Shown: positions 1-11,913 of the stretch, piece after piece
How positions within the stretch are numbered: the first letter of the stretch is position 1
Layout of the letters: the number at the start of each line of letters is the position of its first letter
Assembly (NCBI GenBank): GCA_036877525.1
Contig: JAZGTH010000125.1
Location: 903,501 to 967,500, forward strand
Length of the DNA stretch: 64,000 nucleotides
Source of the DNA: Chromobotia macracanthus
Lineage: Eukaryota; Chordata; Actinopteri; Cypriniformes; Botiidae
Direction: 5' to 3'
The notes under the pieces: generated by a model
Told to the model about the DNA's origin: nothing
Databases searched by the model: none
What the model saw: only the letters and a program-made list of their open reading frames with translations
Translations under genes and position numbers: made by a program

Positions 1-9
1 GAAGTGCTG

Positions 10-44
10 ACACACACACTATATATATATATATATATATATAT
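10..44. repeat. (CA)n/(TA)n microsatellite
   Basis: A short run of CA dinucleotides passes directly into about twelve TA dinucleotides. It is simple sequence with no coding content. Confidence 0.9.
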
Positions 45-45
45 G

Positions 46-818
46 CATAGATCTGTATTGGAAAAAAGTATTATCATTTTAAGAATATGCATTGAACAAC
101 ATTATGAATACACTTACAATGCATTGTACTTCATAAATAAGTTATGGCACTTCTGCAGTGCAGAAAACAGTAAGGATTTATAAGCTGTGACATATATCCA
201 TTTCTTGATTTTAAATTGATTCTCATTTTAATGAACCGATATCAATTCTTAAATCCCAAGAATCGATCTTTTAGTCTATCCTGTCTTCAAATGATGAATG
301 AACAGAACATTGTAGCGAGCCTCCCATCCAATAATTCACAATACGTTTTGTGTTTTGTTCAGATTTTAAATTGTCCATTTTATTACTCAATTCAAACAAT
401 ATGCTGCTTAAGTAGCATGAAAGATTGTGTCGGTGCCTTAGTTGAAGTGAAGTGACAGCGCTAAGCGCACATGAACCAGTCATCTCTTCCTCTTTACAAC
501 AAGTTAAAGCAGCAAATAAACATGAAGGAAAGTTACAACTTACTTAAATTAATCCTGTCTCATGTAATTGCACAGAAAGACATCAATAAAACAAATGAAT
601 CACATGTTAGTAAATCAAAATCAAATTGAATGGTTAGCCCTAGCGGAGGAAAGCCATTTCAGAGGATTACCAAGATTTGACATTTTGATTAAAGATTGAA
701 GACAAACCTTTTTTTAATTTTACTTATATTTTTCTTTACAAAAATGTACAGTGATCCATTATTCCCAATAAGGCATCTGTCTTAATAAAAATAGTGAATT
801 TATTTTTGTAACTCTTAC
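46..818. other. Noncoding, presumed intron or flank of the SENP-like gene
   Basis: This AT-rich stretch lies downstream (minus strand) of the SENP-like exon. I looked for the next protease exon, which should continue after the WLND motif, and could not recognise one. It probably lies left of the window. Confidence 0.5.
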
Positions 819-1362
819 CTTGTCATTAAGCCAGCAACCCTCCTTCAGTGTGGCCAAGTCATTCTGTGTAATACACAGAATTTGAAGGTTGTGCTGATTA
901 CCAGGTTCGGGTTTTGTTGTGCCGGAACATCCTTCACCTCAGATGTCATGTCCTACACATAAAGGGACCAAAAAAAAAAAAAGATTAATAAACGAGCTAC
1001 AATAATCTTTATCTGTGGACAGACTTTTTAATTTACAAAATACATATTGTAAGCATTTTACTATCACAATCAGAAGGAATTTCACCTCTGTCAGCTTGGG
1101 TAAGTGCTTACTAAGGTACAAATGAGAACATTGGTCACCGTGTGTCATTGTGGTTGCTTTTGTCATTTCTTCTCTGGTGACATCCACACCACATGCCTTA
1201 TGTCAAAACAAATGCACAAAACAACTTACTAAATTTTAAGCAAGACCATGATAGCAACAATAATATAAAGAAGTGTATTACCTGAACAGAGTTTTTGTCC
1301 ATATTTGTGTCTTCTGTACTCTGGGATATTTGTTTTTGACTTTTTATGGAGATTTGCATCCT
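819..1362 (-). CDS. SENP/Ulp1-family SUMO protease-like gene, two internal exons (partial)
   Basis: Two minus-strand exons fit together. The upstream exon, 1282-1362 (81 nt), follows an acceptor reading ttatcag and ends at donor GTAATAC. The downstream exon, 819-937 (119 nt), follows acceptor ctgag and ends at donor GTAAGAG. The first ends with one base of a codon and the second starts with two, so the frame is kept. The second exon ends with ITQNDLATLKEGCWLNDK, which matches the start of the C48 cysteine protease domain of sentrin/SUMO proteases, where a WLND motif precedes 'VINFYMNLL'-type sequence. The family cleaves SUMO precursors and SUMO conjugates, mostly in the nucleus. The catalytic His-Asp-Cys residues would lie in later exons that are not seen here. 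The paralogue cannot be decided. A Ulp1-like domain captured by a transposon is the main alternative. The upstream exon rests on splice signals and phase only. Confidence 0.55.
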
Positions 1363-2812
1363 CTGATAATGAAATTACAAAGACATTATATTTACATGAG
1401 AAAATAACAAAGGCATTTTAAACAAAGAACCATAAAATGATGCCAGCACCAGGTACAATCAAACTTTTGATTGGGCCAGATTTACTAAACAGGACAAATT
1501 AGCGTTAGTGCACAATTCCATAAAAGTGCCAATGGGAGGGGAAAATTCTGCAAGCAATTTAAAGCGCACATTAAAGAACACAGACGCAGCCAGATCATTT
1601 CCATAACGAGCAGCACAATCTACCAAGAGCAGCTCAAATTACCACCTGCTTTAAGACATGCGTTTTTAATTTTTACATTTTAGTTAAATAATGCAGCAAA
1701 TACCAGTGAAATGGAAAATCTCAAATCTTAGTAAATCGTGTTGCATGATTCATTTAAATACTCTCCTCACATAAATTTAACAATTGCAAGGGAGACTCCT
1801 ACACATGAATATTCAATAAGGTGAGTCACAAAAATAACTGTGCCCACGCCTTTTCAGCGCCAATTTCTCACTGCATCCCTTTAGTAAATCCTGACAGTAG
1901 TTTTTTAACATCACAGAGGGTACTTTGCGCTGATTAAAGCTGTTCTGGCCCTGGCCCTTTATATGATAAAATAATTTCATTTAGATTTTTATTCACATAA
2001 GCACTGATCAATACACACAAATTGAGTGCATCAAATATGGTAAATGATAAATTGGTGAAGTATGTTCTCGCAAATCAAGCAAGCACATTTTGAGTTTTCT
2101 TTAACCATGTACCAAATCTGGGCTTGGAACAACATAAGGGCGAGTAAAGGATAACAATTTTCATTTTTAGCTTGATACTTTATTCCTTAATGAAATAACA
2201 CTTAAACAAACATGGTATATGATTAAAAAAAGTCAAACTCACCTTCAATTTCATTTATTGTGACTATTTTATGTTTCCAGGATGTTTAAAACATAATTTA
2301 ACACTTTATTTACAGAATACTGTGAACATGGGTTCACAAGAGCACCAGATGCATGCTGATGCGAGAACAGACATTGCTGTGTGAACATTAATTAACTAGA
2401 GATTAATATTTTGTATTTTGCCCTTTTTTTGTACAAACAAATTACAGAGTTAAACTATTGGAGTCACATAGATTACACTAATGATGTCTTCACTATCTTC
2501 CTGGAGCTTAAAAGTGGTAATTACATACAGTACCTGTGAATGGAGACAGAAATCTCTCAAGATTAATTAAAAAGATCTTCATTTGCGTTCTGAAAATTAA
2601 CAATGGTCTTGGAGTAAATAATGACAGAATTTTCATTTTTGGGTAACCCTTTAACAATTCTCACACTTAGATTTATTTCATACTGTTATTTTCAAACTGT
2701 GACTATTATTCTAAACACAAAAGGTAATAATACAACACTGTTGGTGTGCTCAAACTTTTGTCAGGTAGCTTAAAACTATATTTTACCAATTTAGCATAAC
2801 ATACAGTAAGCT
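1363..2812. other. Noncoding AT-rich DNA
   Basis: No ORF with recognisable similarity is present. A good minus-strand donor (GTGAGT) follows a short open stretch near 2238-2275, but no convincing acceptor precedes it, so no exon is called. This is probably intron of the SENP-like gene. Confidence 0.4.
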
Positions 2813-2963
2813 AGGGGTGTCCAATCCTGCTCTTGGACAGCCACCTTCCAGAAAAGTTTATTTACAGCCTTAAGTGATCACACATGAATCAGCTAATAAA
2901 GGTCTTCAAAATCATTGAACTCTGTGGCAAAATCGCACTCCAGAAATAGAATTGGACACCTCT
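2813..2963. mobile_element. Short MITE with inverted ends
   Basis: About 150 bp bounded by imperfect inverted ends, AGGGGTGTCCAATCC on the left and the complement of AGAGGTGTCCAATTC on the right. This end sequence resembles a common fish nonautonomous DNA transposon, probably hAT-like. It has no coding capacity, and I could not fix a clean target duplication. Confidence 0.6.
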
Positions 2964-4442
2964 GCACTGCATTTTCAGTTTTTTGTGACCGTCAACAAAC
3001 CTGTTGAGGACATTAAAATTAATTAATTTAAAAAGTAAAGAAAAACAGAGAATTTTAGGACAAGAACAGCATGAATAAATATTGTAATAAATGTATTGCT
3101 CACTGTTAGTTCATGCTTTAACTAATGTTATTAAATGAGATCTTATTGTAAAGTGTTAACCTCGGCTACCTATTATATTCTTTCATTGCATATTTTATAA
3201 CAGAGTTATACTGTATTTGTGTTAATGTGTTTTCGGTAGTGAACCAAGTAGTGATTCTTTTTTCATGGCAAGTGCACTGGATATTTCCATAAACCTATGA
3301 TTATTACCTAATAATCATATAAAACTATGATTATTTTGTGGTTACCATGGATTAACTACAACCATGTTTTTGTTTTTTCTTGTAGAAAAACCATGGTTAA
3401 TTTTCATAAGGACTCTCACTACAACTTGCAGTAAAACGTAATTAAGTTGTTGACCTTGCTGCACATTTTATATTTATTTTCATTTATGTTTTCGAAAATC
3501 GCTTAACTGTAAGATAACACAACAACAAAATAGCTACCTGTATGACTGTTTTGTCCATTACTATCCTTCATTATCCGTTAAAGTGGATCCTGTGATTGGA
3601 AATGATCGCGCAAAAAGAAAGTGTTCTGCGCATGATTGGTGACCTCTTGAGGGTGGGTGGGGGCTTGTGCAGTGGGGCGTTTTCTCCACACCCTAAGAAA
3701 CGCCCATTTTACGTCGCGGTAATGAAAACCCTGGAATTTAGTGAATGTCTGTTGGGACGATATCAAAATGAAATAACTAGCTAAATAAATTGCAATGAGT
3801 TGTTCATCTGTCTTGCTGTTATCAGCCATCATTCACATGTAAAATCACTCTGTGATCATTATCTACAAATATAAAAAATGTCAATATTCTTTGAATCTAC
3901 CGTCATTTTTATAATGACCAAATTAAGATGGTGACGTCTTTAGTCCAGCCCCTATTTTACCTTTATCTGGCTGACGTACATGACACACGGCAAGATGGCG
4001 GTGGTAGCCGGGATCCATTGATTTTGCCTTGCGGAGCTTCTCTTGAAGACTTCCAAACGGTTTATTATTGGTATTATTACAATGATGGCTGGTTCAAAAT
4101 CCTTATCTCAATAAGTTATAGGGTTTGTGTAAGACAAATTAGACTACATAAGATCCTTGTACGTTTCCTTCACTTGCAACTTCAGAGAAACCTTGTCTAG
4201 CACCCCAGAAAAAACAAAACCTAAAAAAAGAGTGTGGGGAAAATGTTATAGTTTGTATTGTAGATCTGTCTATGTTGAGAGTACGTATGTCTGTGTGAAA
4301 GTAGACGTAAACGTATGAAAATATAAACACTGTATCTTGTGGGCAGTGGTTGTGTTCCCTGCTGGAAGTCGGAAGAGTTGAATGTGATTCAACAGAGAGA
4401 TGCAGTTATTGTCACACTTGAGAGGAGTGTATGAATGTCTGC
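2964..4442. other. Noncoding stretch, possibly promoter-like around 3590-3840
   Basis: Mostly AT-rich. The part from about 3590 to 3730 has more CpG and lies upstream (minus strand) of the SENP-like exons. A minus-strand ORF begins with two ATGs near 3832, but no donor links it convincingly to the SENP-like exons. It might be the promoter and first exon, but that is speculative. Confidence 0.25.
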
Positions 4443-4543
4443 GCCCCATACTATAAAGGGACAAGAATGTATAAATGTATGAGCCCTATTTTAAGGATAA
4501 GTATAACTGTATAAGCCCTATACCATAAAGGGACAAGTATAGG
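4443..4543 (+). repeat. Degenerate tandem repeat, about three units
   Basis: Three units of roughly 30-40 bp each begin with GCCCYAT and carry variants of CTATAAAGGGACAAG. The array sits just upstream of the retroviral gag remnant and could be part of its 5' untranslated region or LTR. That link is inference. Confidence 0.55.
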
Positions 4544-4814
4544 TTGGGTATTAATAGACGTTAGAGAAAAAGTTTAAAAATAGTGCAGAGTTTAATAGTA
4601 AAAAATAGATCTTAAAAATTGGTGATAATATAGTTTTGATTTTATTTTGGCAGCAATAAATGAAAAAAAGGTTCTGAGAAAAAAAGCATCTAGGTGTGTA
4701 ATATACATGTACATGTATAATGTGGTAACTGAATCATATTAAGGTGAAAAAGTAAAAAGCAATAAGTTTAATAAGTTGTGTTAAGTTGAAGATAATTTTA
4801 AGGACTGCTGTAGT

Positions 4815-6135
4815 ATAGGAAATAATGGCAGACATTCCTGCAGAGGCATTAGAATCAACTTATAAAAAGATCTCAGACAAATGGCAAAAGAGAACCAAAG
4901 ATATGATGACAAAATGATCAAAGGATGGGATATTTGTTGTAGCATTGTGTTAGGAAATGGAAACTGAACTTAAAACTATAAAACTAAAGAGAGAAGTAAA
5001 AAGAGTAAATGGGGAGAAATAAAAAGAAAACAGAAAAGAGAAATGTTAGCACTGTTCAAGAAGGAGGGAGAAGATTTATTGAAAAGTACAAGAAAGGCAA
5101 GAAGAATACTAAAGGATGCCAACAAAAAGGTGACGAAAAGAGGAGTCTGCTAAACCACCTCCATATGTGCCTCCAGAAGGTCGGTTCCCAATACTCAAGG
5201 GAACTGTAGAAGTGCAGTAGCAAGAGAAATGCAGGTGGTGGGACAAGTAGAATTAGAAAAAAGAAAGACAAACCAGGCTTGAGGTAAGACCAAAAAAGGG
5301 ACAAGAGAGAAAAAGTAAGAGAAGCATACCTTTAGGTTGTTACAAAGTAGTACGGGCAGCACCAGACAGAATAAAAAACAATATGAAGAAAAAATAGAAT
5401 GTGGAGAGAAACTGTTTGCAGGTAGAAAGGGAGGAAGAGGAAATGGAAGTAGAAGAATGGATAATAGAAATAGATAAAAAGTTAAAGAAACTGTTTTCTC
5501 AAACAGAAAATTAATAAATGACACAGAAAATTGTTGAGAAGTAGAAGTAGACTATTAGACATTAGGGATGGAAAAGGTGGCTCCAGCTGGCTCCACCTGT
5601 AGTAATAAAATCATCTGCAGCTCTCCCTCCAAATGCTCACCAGATCCCTGCACCCATTGTCAATGCTTATACTCAACAGTCACCTGGGGGTGGAATGGGG
5701 GGAGGGTGGCAGCAGCCCTTTCAGGTTCATCTCAAGGCCCAGTAAACCCTTGGGGAGGTCCAAATCAAGGTTACTAGGGATGCCCAGAGAATCCTGTAAG
5801 GAAGTCAACTACCAATTTTAACAACTAATGCTAATCGGGAACCTATGCTACATATTAAATAGAGGAAAAACCACATCCATGTTAGTAAATACAGGAGCAG
5901 TTTATACATGTGTAAATTGAAATTATGCCTTACATCTCCCCATTTCTGGAAAATTTGCAAAGACAATAGGATTCTTGGGATAAAAATTCCTGACTGCTCC
6001 AGTTTGTCTACGAACCAAAAATAAAAGTGTAACCATACCTATCCTAGTATCAAGTTAGACCCCTGTTAATTTGTTATGGTGTTCTCTACAAGGAGTGTAT
6101 AGAGACACAAAAGGAATAGGAACTCAAATCATGAT
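4815..6135 (+). pseudogene. Endogenous retrovirus remnant, gag and protease
   Basis: Broken reading frames run on the plus strand. A gag-like start (ATG near 4824) is followed by lysine/glutamate-rich sequence. A PPPY late-domain-like motif sits at 5155-5166 in a proline-rich context, as in retroviral matrix/p12 regions. Near 5880-5900 comes a retroviral aspartic-protease active-site region whose catalytic D-T-G reads N-T-G. Protease-like sequence can be followed to about 6110. Multiple stops and frame changes occur throughout, and no reverse transcriptase, envelope or paired LTRs were recognised. It is an old, incomplete provirus, and the genus cannot be told. Nothing here can encode a working protein. 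Confidence 0.6.
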
Positions 6136-7267
6136 TACTGAGCCCAAAGCAAATGTGTAATTGATAGGGTAGATAGAAATGGAGGTGAGACATACAATTA
6201 ATAAATGGGGTTATTAAATAAGTTATTAAATCATAGATTCCTGAAGTTACCAAATTCAGAGTTTCATTGTAGAATGATATATGATCCTGGCAGAGAGAAA
6301 ACCTAGAAAAAAGTGGCAGAAAGAAACTGAAGGATCACGCAAGACATCATAAGAGGTAAACAAAGGGCAGTTGTAAAATAAATGAAAGTGAATTTGTAAA
6401 GAGATGGTTTAATGTAGCAGATTCTGTTCTACATGTATCTTTATGTAGCCAGCTATGAATGAAACATCATCCGACATACAGGAATCACTCTTGGGGCTTT
6501 ATTCTGACTGCTGTCTCTTGGAAGGACAGCGGTCGATGGGAGTCAAGTAAAAAAATGAAAAAAAACCCCATTAAAGCCTCTTTGATGCTTATTTGTTATG
6601 GAAACCAATTGATGTGTCCAAGTGGAATGAGATTAAAATAAATCAGAGAGTATACAATGAAATACAGTAGAGGCTAACATTCAAATGAAAGCGAAACCGT
6701 ATATAAGCCCACTATGAAACTCAACAGTGCAGATATCACAAGCACCTGAATACATGTTGAATACACAAACCATTTATTTATATGTACATTCTGTTCTAAA
6801 CGTCTTCATTTTTAACTGGGAAACACGATAGCCTTTAAATAAAGCAAATGAAATCAAAAGGACATTTCTACGTACCCAGACCTTGCATGTGCTCAAAATG
6901 TGATCAACCCCGATAAAACTCACACATGCAATCAGGCTTCCTTAAAAGATGATCGATAAAATATTCCCTTTTAACACATATTACTCAAATACATAACATA
7001 CAAAATTAATTCAGTTATAATAATTCAGAGTCCATGACCAATTTATGCCTAACATTAGACTGTGTTCTCCCACTTGGCTACATTTATATGTAGGGAAAAA
7101 TTGGAAAGCAAAAAATTTAGGGTGTTAATGAGAAAGGCTATGTGGCACCAAAGAGGGACCAAGAAAAACACAAGATACTGATGTTCACATGAAGGACAAA
7201 TTGTTGCACCAACTTCACTTTTAAACATTTTAATTCCAGATGCTCATGGGTTTGACCATTGCGCAAG
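6136..7267. other. Noncoding, no feature recognised
   Basis: AT-rich DNA downstream of the retroviral remnant. Part may be residual proviral sequence, but I see no LTR, env or host exon. Confidence 0.4.
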
Positions 7268-7690
7268 GGGCGAAGTGATAAGTTTTATTTATATAGTGCT
7301 TTTTACGTTACATTGCTTCAAGGCAGCTTTACATATAATAAAAAGAATTAGAATAAAGAACAGAACGAATGTCAGAAATGTTCAACAAAGATGCATGGTA
7401 TTATTGCAAATAATTTGTGAAATGTATATTAAGACTAATTAGGCATACTAGGAGATGGCATTTAAAAAGCATCTTATGGGACGGTAAAAGGGATTTGCAA
7501 GTACCATGAAATCCACGCAACACAAAGTAAAGTGCATACATACAATATATACAATAGAAATACCTGAAAATGACACAATGAAAGAGAATGTGGGACAATT
7601 TGAGACAAAGGAGTGACAAAATAGAAGAGTCTTTTGGACTGTAATTATATAATATAACTAGAAGCAATTTACAAAACCCTAAGATAAGTT
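7268..7690 (+). repeat. Interspersed repeat, copy A
   Basis: Begins with TTTATTTATATAGTGCTTTT and contains CAAGGCAGCTTTACATATAA. It aligns along its length with the repeat inserted in the gypsy element at 9781-10822. It is the partial copy of the pair. The family, with ends of the type 'tttatatagcgctttt', is widespread in teleosts. I cannot assign it to a class with confidence. Confidence 0.65.
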
Positions 7691-8294
7691 AGATGTCAGC
7701 AGTCTCCTTGTAAGCAAGTCAACAGGGTGAAAATTGAACAAGGAAAAATTAAATAACAGGGATATTGGTCTCCATATTTACATGCAATGGGAAAGAAGCC
7801 CAGGGGAGAGGGACCCTACAAAGTTGTGGCTTAAATGAGAAGATTTGGGAGACAGGATCCTTTTACTCTCGTCTAGTCAAGTGTTGGGGGAGAAGTTTGT
7901 TTCTGCTCTCTTCCAAAGTGCTGTTGCATAAAGTGGTCATTATTAACAAAACTGTGACTTGGCTTAGTCACTAGATAGCTTAACAAAGGAGACTGAATTA
8001 TGAAACTGCACTTTGTGTACTTAATAAAGGGACTTAATAAAGGGTCCCACCTTCGTTTATAGCCATTTATGGTAACCACTTATTTTACTATTATAGTCAT
8101 TGTTTATCTATATATAGGCTGGAAAATGTCCAGACGTGCTCTTCTTAAAGGAATGCATGTGGTAAGGCCAGGCCCCTGACTCCCTTTTTAAATGAACAAA
8201 GTAGTAAATCTGTTATATGGAATGTTCTACCCTCCCTTGGATCTGAAGATATATACATCTAAAGTCATTCCAATTCCAGTTACACACATTTGTG
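7691..8294. other. Noncoding flank of the gypsy element
   Basis: No gene seen. Short ORFs here have no recognisable similarity. Confidence 0.4.
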
Positions 8295-8638
8295 TGTAAC
8301 AGAGCCAGCCCCGCCTCCCGCACCAGACATCAGAGATTCGCCCACATCATATGCTTACCTGGGATTCTACTAAAGAGAAAAGACTGTTTACATTCAGCTA
8401 ATTTACTGTTAATTCATCTTTTGATTCATAATCTTCAGGTTGACTCGCTTGTTGTATTCCGCACTTGTAAGTCACTTTGGATAAAAGCGTCTGCTAAATG
8501 AATAAATGTAAATGTAATCTTCTTTTGTTCCTGATTCCAGTTCTGTTTGCATCAATATTCATCTGTCTGAATTTACCCCCATTAATAAAGATTACGCTAC
8601 TTACTACCTTTGTCTCTGTTCCTCTCTGTTGTGTGACA
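8295..8638 (+). repeat. 5' LTR of the gypsy element, with insertion
   Basis: Starts TGTAACAGAGCC and ends TGTGACA. Its two halves align with the 172-bp 3' LTR, including the shared ATTCATYTGTCTGAA and AATAAAGATTA blocks. The extra ~170 bp between the halves is an inserted sequence ending in an L2/SINE-type tail. AATAAAGATTA is a likely polyadenylation signal. Confidence 0.8.
8375..8517 (+). mobile_element. SINE/L2-type insertion in the 5' LTR
   Basis: The 3' part (about 8462-8517) is the conserved tail CTTTGGATAAAAGCGTCTGC followed by an AAATGTAAATGTAA-type end, shared by fish L2-type LINEs and the SINEs they mobilise. The 5' part has no clear tRNA boxes, so a truncated LINE is as likely as a SINE. 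The left limit is approximate. Confidence 0.7.
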
Positions 8639-8657
8639 GAAGACCAAACCAAACAAA

Positions 8658-9470
8658 ATGGAGGCAGGAAGTCTACAACTCAGTTGCAGGGTTTCAATGT
8701 TAAGTCAATCACTACAACCACATTTATCAATTTCTTCTACCACCTATCAAGTTTGCTGGTAATCCGGATGAATGTAGCGGTTTCCTGCTGAGTGCTCTTT
8801 ACTACTTGAAATACAACCCCAATTGTATCTCACTGATCGATCTGAGATTGATCGATACTATTGATCCTTGTTATCCAGTAGAGCACTGCACTGGGCACAG
8901 GTTGTATGGAATGCAGATGGATCTCTAACCAGCACGTTGGTGGCTTTTATCTCCCATTTCAAAGAGGTGTTTGGTCAATCTGCTCATTCCAGCGGCTGGA
9001 ATGAGATCGCCACAGCATTTCGTCAAGGTCCCAATCTGGTAGTTTGTCAGCACATCACCATATGATGACGCTGTGGAATTGGAAAACATCATTTAATGCT
9101 CCATCTGCCTTTCTCAATAGATAACAGCCTGCGTATCAGATTCTAGTCCACCATCTTCATCCTCTTCACCGCCATCTGCTTTCCCTCCAGCACCTGAACC
9201 AATGCAAATTAATAACCAACTGCTAACTCCAACAGAAAGGCAACATTGCACAACTCACCATTTGTGCCTATACTGTGGTGACAGTGGGCACTTCCTACAT
9301 ACTGGGTGTTCCAGGATGTTTTTAGCAAGCAGATGGCTTCCCAATTACCACCACATCGGCCATGGGACTGTGCTACTGACTTGCCTAGGGCAACGTTACC
9401 TAAAGGTAGGATATATCCTCTGTTCATCCCAGAGCAGAAGACCATTGATGAATTCACTTAAGAAGCTTTA
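8658..9470 (+). pseudogene. Gypsy gag remnant
   Basis: Starts at an ATG shortly after the 5' LTR. The stretch PPIKFAGNPDECSGFLLSAL (about 8740-8800) matches the conserved gag core of fish gypsy elements, and a second conserved piece follows near 8880-9040. A zinc-knuckle-like motif, CLYCGDSGHFLHTGC, is at 9265-9309; its last spacing is one residue longer than the CX2CX4HX4C norm. Stops and frame changes separate these parts. Gag would have formed the cytoplasmic particle that packages element RNA. Confidence 0.8.
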
Positions 9471-9474
9471 AAAC

Positions 9475-11345
9475 AACAGTTCATCAAACCATTTACTTCC
9501 CCTGCTGCATCTAGATTTTTTGTGGCAAAGGATGGAGGTTTGAGGCCTTGCATTGATTACAGAGCCTTCTTCTCACAAACCATCACATACAGATACCCCC
9601 TTCTTCCCGGCAGCCCTGGAACAACTACGTGGTGCCTGGATATTTATGAAGATAGATTTGAGAAGTGCTTAGAACCTGATATGCATCAGAAAAGGAGATG
9701 AATGGAAAACTGCTTTCATCACTCCATCCGGGCACTACGAACATCATGTCATGCCATATGGTCTTGGCAATATTCAGTTAAATTCAAGTTTATTTATATA
9801 GCACTTTACAATGTTACATTGCTTCAAAGCAGCTTTACATATAATAAAAAGCCATGTTCAACAAAGAATACATGGTAATATTGCAAGTAATATGTGTGAG
9901 ATACTAGGTTTATAGTAGGTTTATGAAAAAAGGTTTGACTGAACCGATAAAACTACAAAATCATTAAGCAAGATATGCCATTGCAGCTTACTGGAGATGG
10001 TATATATAAGTAGATAACATCTTATGGGATGGGGTGTAAAGCATTTGCAATAGTACCAGATGAGTCTTTTGGACTGTAATTATATCATATTGCTAGAAGC
10101 AGTATTAGCATTTTCTTAAGCTAAGTTGAGACTGTCAGCAGTCTCCTAGTAATCAAGCCAACAGGGCAACAGTGGCAAGGAACTCAAACTCCAATGATGT
10201 ACAGATGGAAAAAAACCTTGTGAGAAACCAGGCTCAACCGGGAGGGCCAGTTCTCCTCTTGCATGTTAAAGCTGCAATTTGTAACTTTCTTGCATACGAA
10301 CAGAGAATTAATTATAATAATTTATAATTATTTACTAATAAGAAACTATCGGGTCCAATCATATCTCACAATATGTCAGGCACTGAGAAATGTTACCAAC
10401 AGAAGTAGCGACAGAAGCATAATGTTACTAATTGCAACAATAACAGCACACTGCTGTGACTAAGCAGGGAACAAAATATAGAAACTAACTAGGCTGTAGG
10501 TAGGTATGTATATAATGGTAAGTTTACTAAAAAAGTCCATCAAATCCAAATGATCTGTCTTATGGGTCGTACCATCCTGTTCCCATCATCTGGTCTCATA
10601 GTTTGGATCCAGATGACTACAGGGCCTTGGGGAAATTAAAGGCAGACAGATTTGCAGTTCATCTGTTCTTATGGGAACTGTCCCCAGTTCCAGTTTACCT
10701 AATAATGCAGCCTAATAATCCCTTAAGGCATTTGAGTAATAAATCCATAGGACTATGTGTAGGCGAGATTAAAGAGATGGCTCTTTAATCTAGATTTAAT
10801 CTGACGTAATGTATCAATACCTTGTGTTTCAAAGTTACATGAATAAAATCTTCTGTATCTCTAACACTTTGTTATTGTCTGCATTGATGACATTCTCATA
10901 TATTCCAAAGATCTGTCTAAACATTAACATAATTTCAAACTCATACTTTCCAAACTCCGTCAACACCATTTTTATCTCAAACTGGAAAAATGTGATATCC
11001 GCTAATTTCTACCATAGGTTCACCTGTAACTTCAGTTAAATTGGTGTCCCACTAACCTCTATCCTTCATCACAGGCCCAAATCTCTGTCCTTTGTTGAAG
11101 TGGATGCATCAACAATGGAGTAGGTGCTGTGTTATCTCAAAGGCAGGGGAAACCCTCGATTCTCAATCCATGTGCCTTCTTTTCTAAGGTGTCCCCGGCG
11201 GAGCGCAGCTATGATTTTGGTAATCGTGAGTTACTTGCAAACAAGATGGCACTGGAAGAATGGAGACATTGGCTGGAGGGAGCCCAACATCCATTTGAAG
11301 TTATTATTGACCACTACAATTTTGGAATATTTCTGAGAAAAAGTG
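9475..11345 (+). pseudogene. Gypsy pol remnant: reverse transcriptase and RNase H
   Basis: The reverse transcriptase starts near 9490 with FVAKDGGLRPCIDYR, a hallmark of the gypsy fingers region. It breaks off at 9780 and resumes at 10823 with VFQSYMNKIF, a degraded active-site region following. RNase H spans about 11080-11340 and includes VEVDAS, GAVLSQ, RSYDFGNRELLA and LEEWRHWLEGA-type motifs. Frameshifts and stops occur between and within the domains. These would copy element RNA into DNA; the copy here is dead. Confidence 0.85.
9781..10822 (+). mobile_element. Interspersed repeat inserted in the gypsy RT, copy B
   Basis: Starts with AGTTTATTTATATAGCAC and ends near CAATACCTT. It contains ACCAGGCTCAACCGGGAGGG and CTGTCCCCAGTTCCAGTT-type segments that recur in one common fish repeat family. 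It interrupts the reverse transcriptase between the glycine-leucine-rich 'GLAN' region and VFQ. The 5' half matches copy A at 7268-7690. It has no coding potential. Confidence 0.75.
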
Positions 11346-11536
11346 GCTAAAACCATTGTCAAGCCAGGAGGGCACTCTTCACTTGTTTTAATTTTATTGT
11401 CACTTACCGCCCAGGTACTAAGAAACAATGAGCTGATGTCCCTTCTCCGCTCTACCAACCTTCTGATAAACCATCACCACCAGAACACATTCTCCCTCAA
11501 GCCATTACTGTTAGCCCTATTCAGTGGTCCATACAT

Positions 11537-11850
11537 GTGGAAAAAAAGCTAAGTCCTCAATACATTGGTCCATTTACTATCCAACAACAAATAAGTGAAG
11601 TCACCTACTGTCTCAACTATTGGATATCACCTCCTTTCCCTATGACCCTCTGTCTCCCTCTGCCACAGATTCTGGTGCAGAAGCAGTACCCCCTCCTCCT
11701 ATTGAATCGGAGGAGAACCAAATCTACAGAGTCAACACCATCCCAGACTCATGACGCAGAGGCAGCCATCTGAAATATTTGGTGGACTGGGAAGGGTATG
11801 GTCCAGAGGAACGCTCATTGGTCAGTTGAGACAATATCTATGTCATCTTA
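11537..11850 (+). pseudogene. Gypsy integrase C-terminus and chromodomain remnant
   Basis: KLSPQYIGPFTI at about 11546-11582 matches the GPY/F-like module downstream of the integrase core in gypsy elements. At about 11768-11830 the frame reads HLKYLVDWEGYGPEERS, which is the chromodomain core. The two parts are separated by stops. In live elements the chromodomain steers integration toward chromatin marks. Confidence 0.8.
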
Positions 11851-11913
11851 CGTTTCGGACATCAGGAACTGCCTGTGTGTGGGGTGTGGGTTCGGTGGTG
11901 TGGGTTGGTTTAC

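Noticed and set aside
3578..3832. First exon of the SENP-like gene beginning at 3832
   Set aside because: The ATG is plausible, but no splice donor in a compatible phase could be placed.
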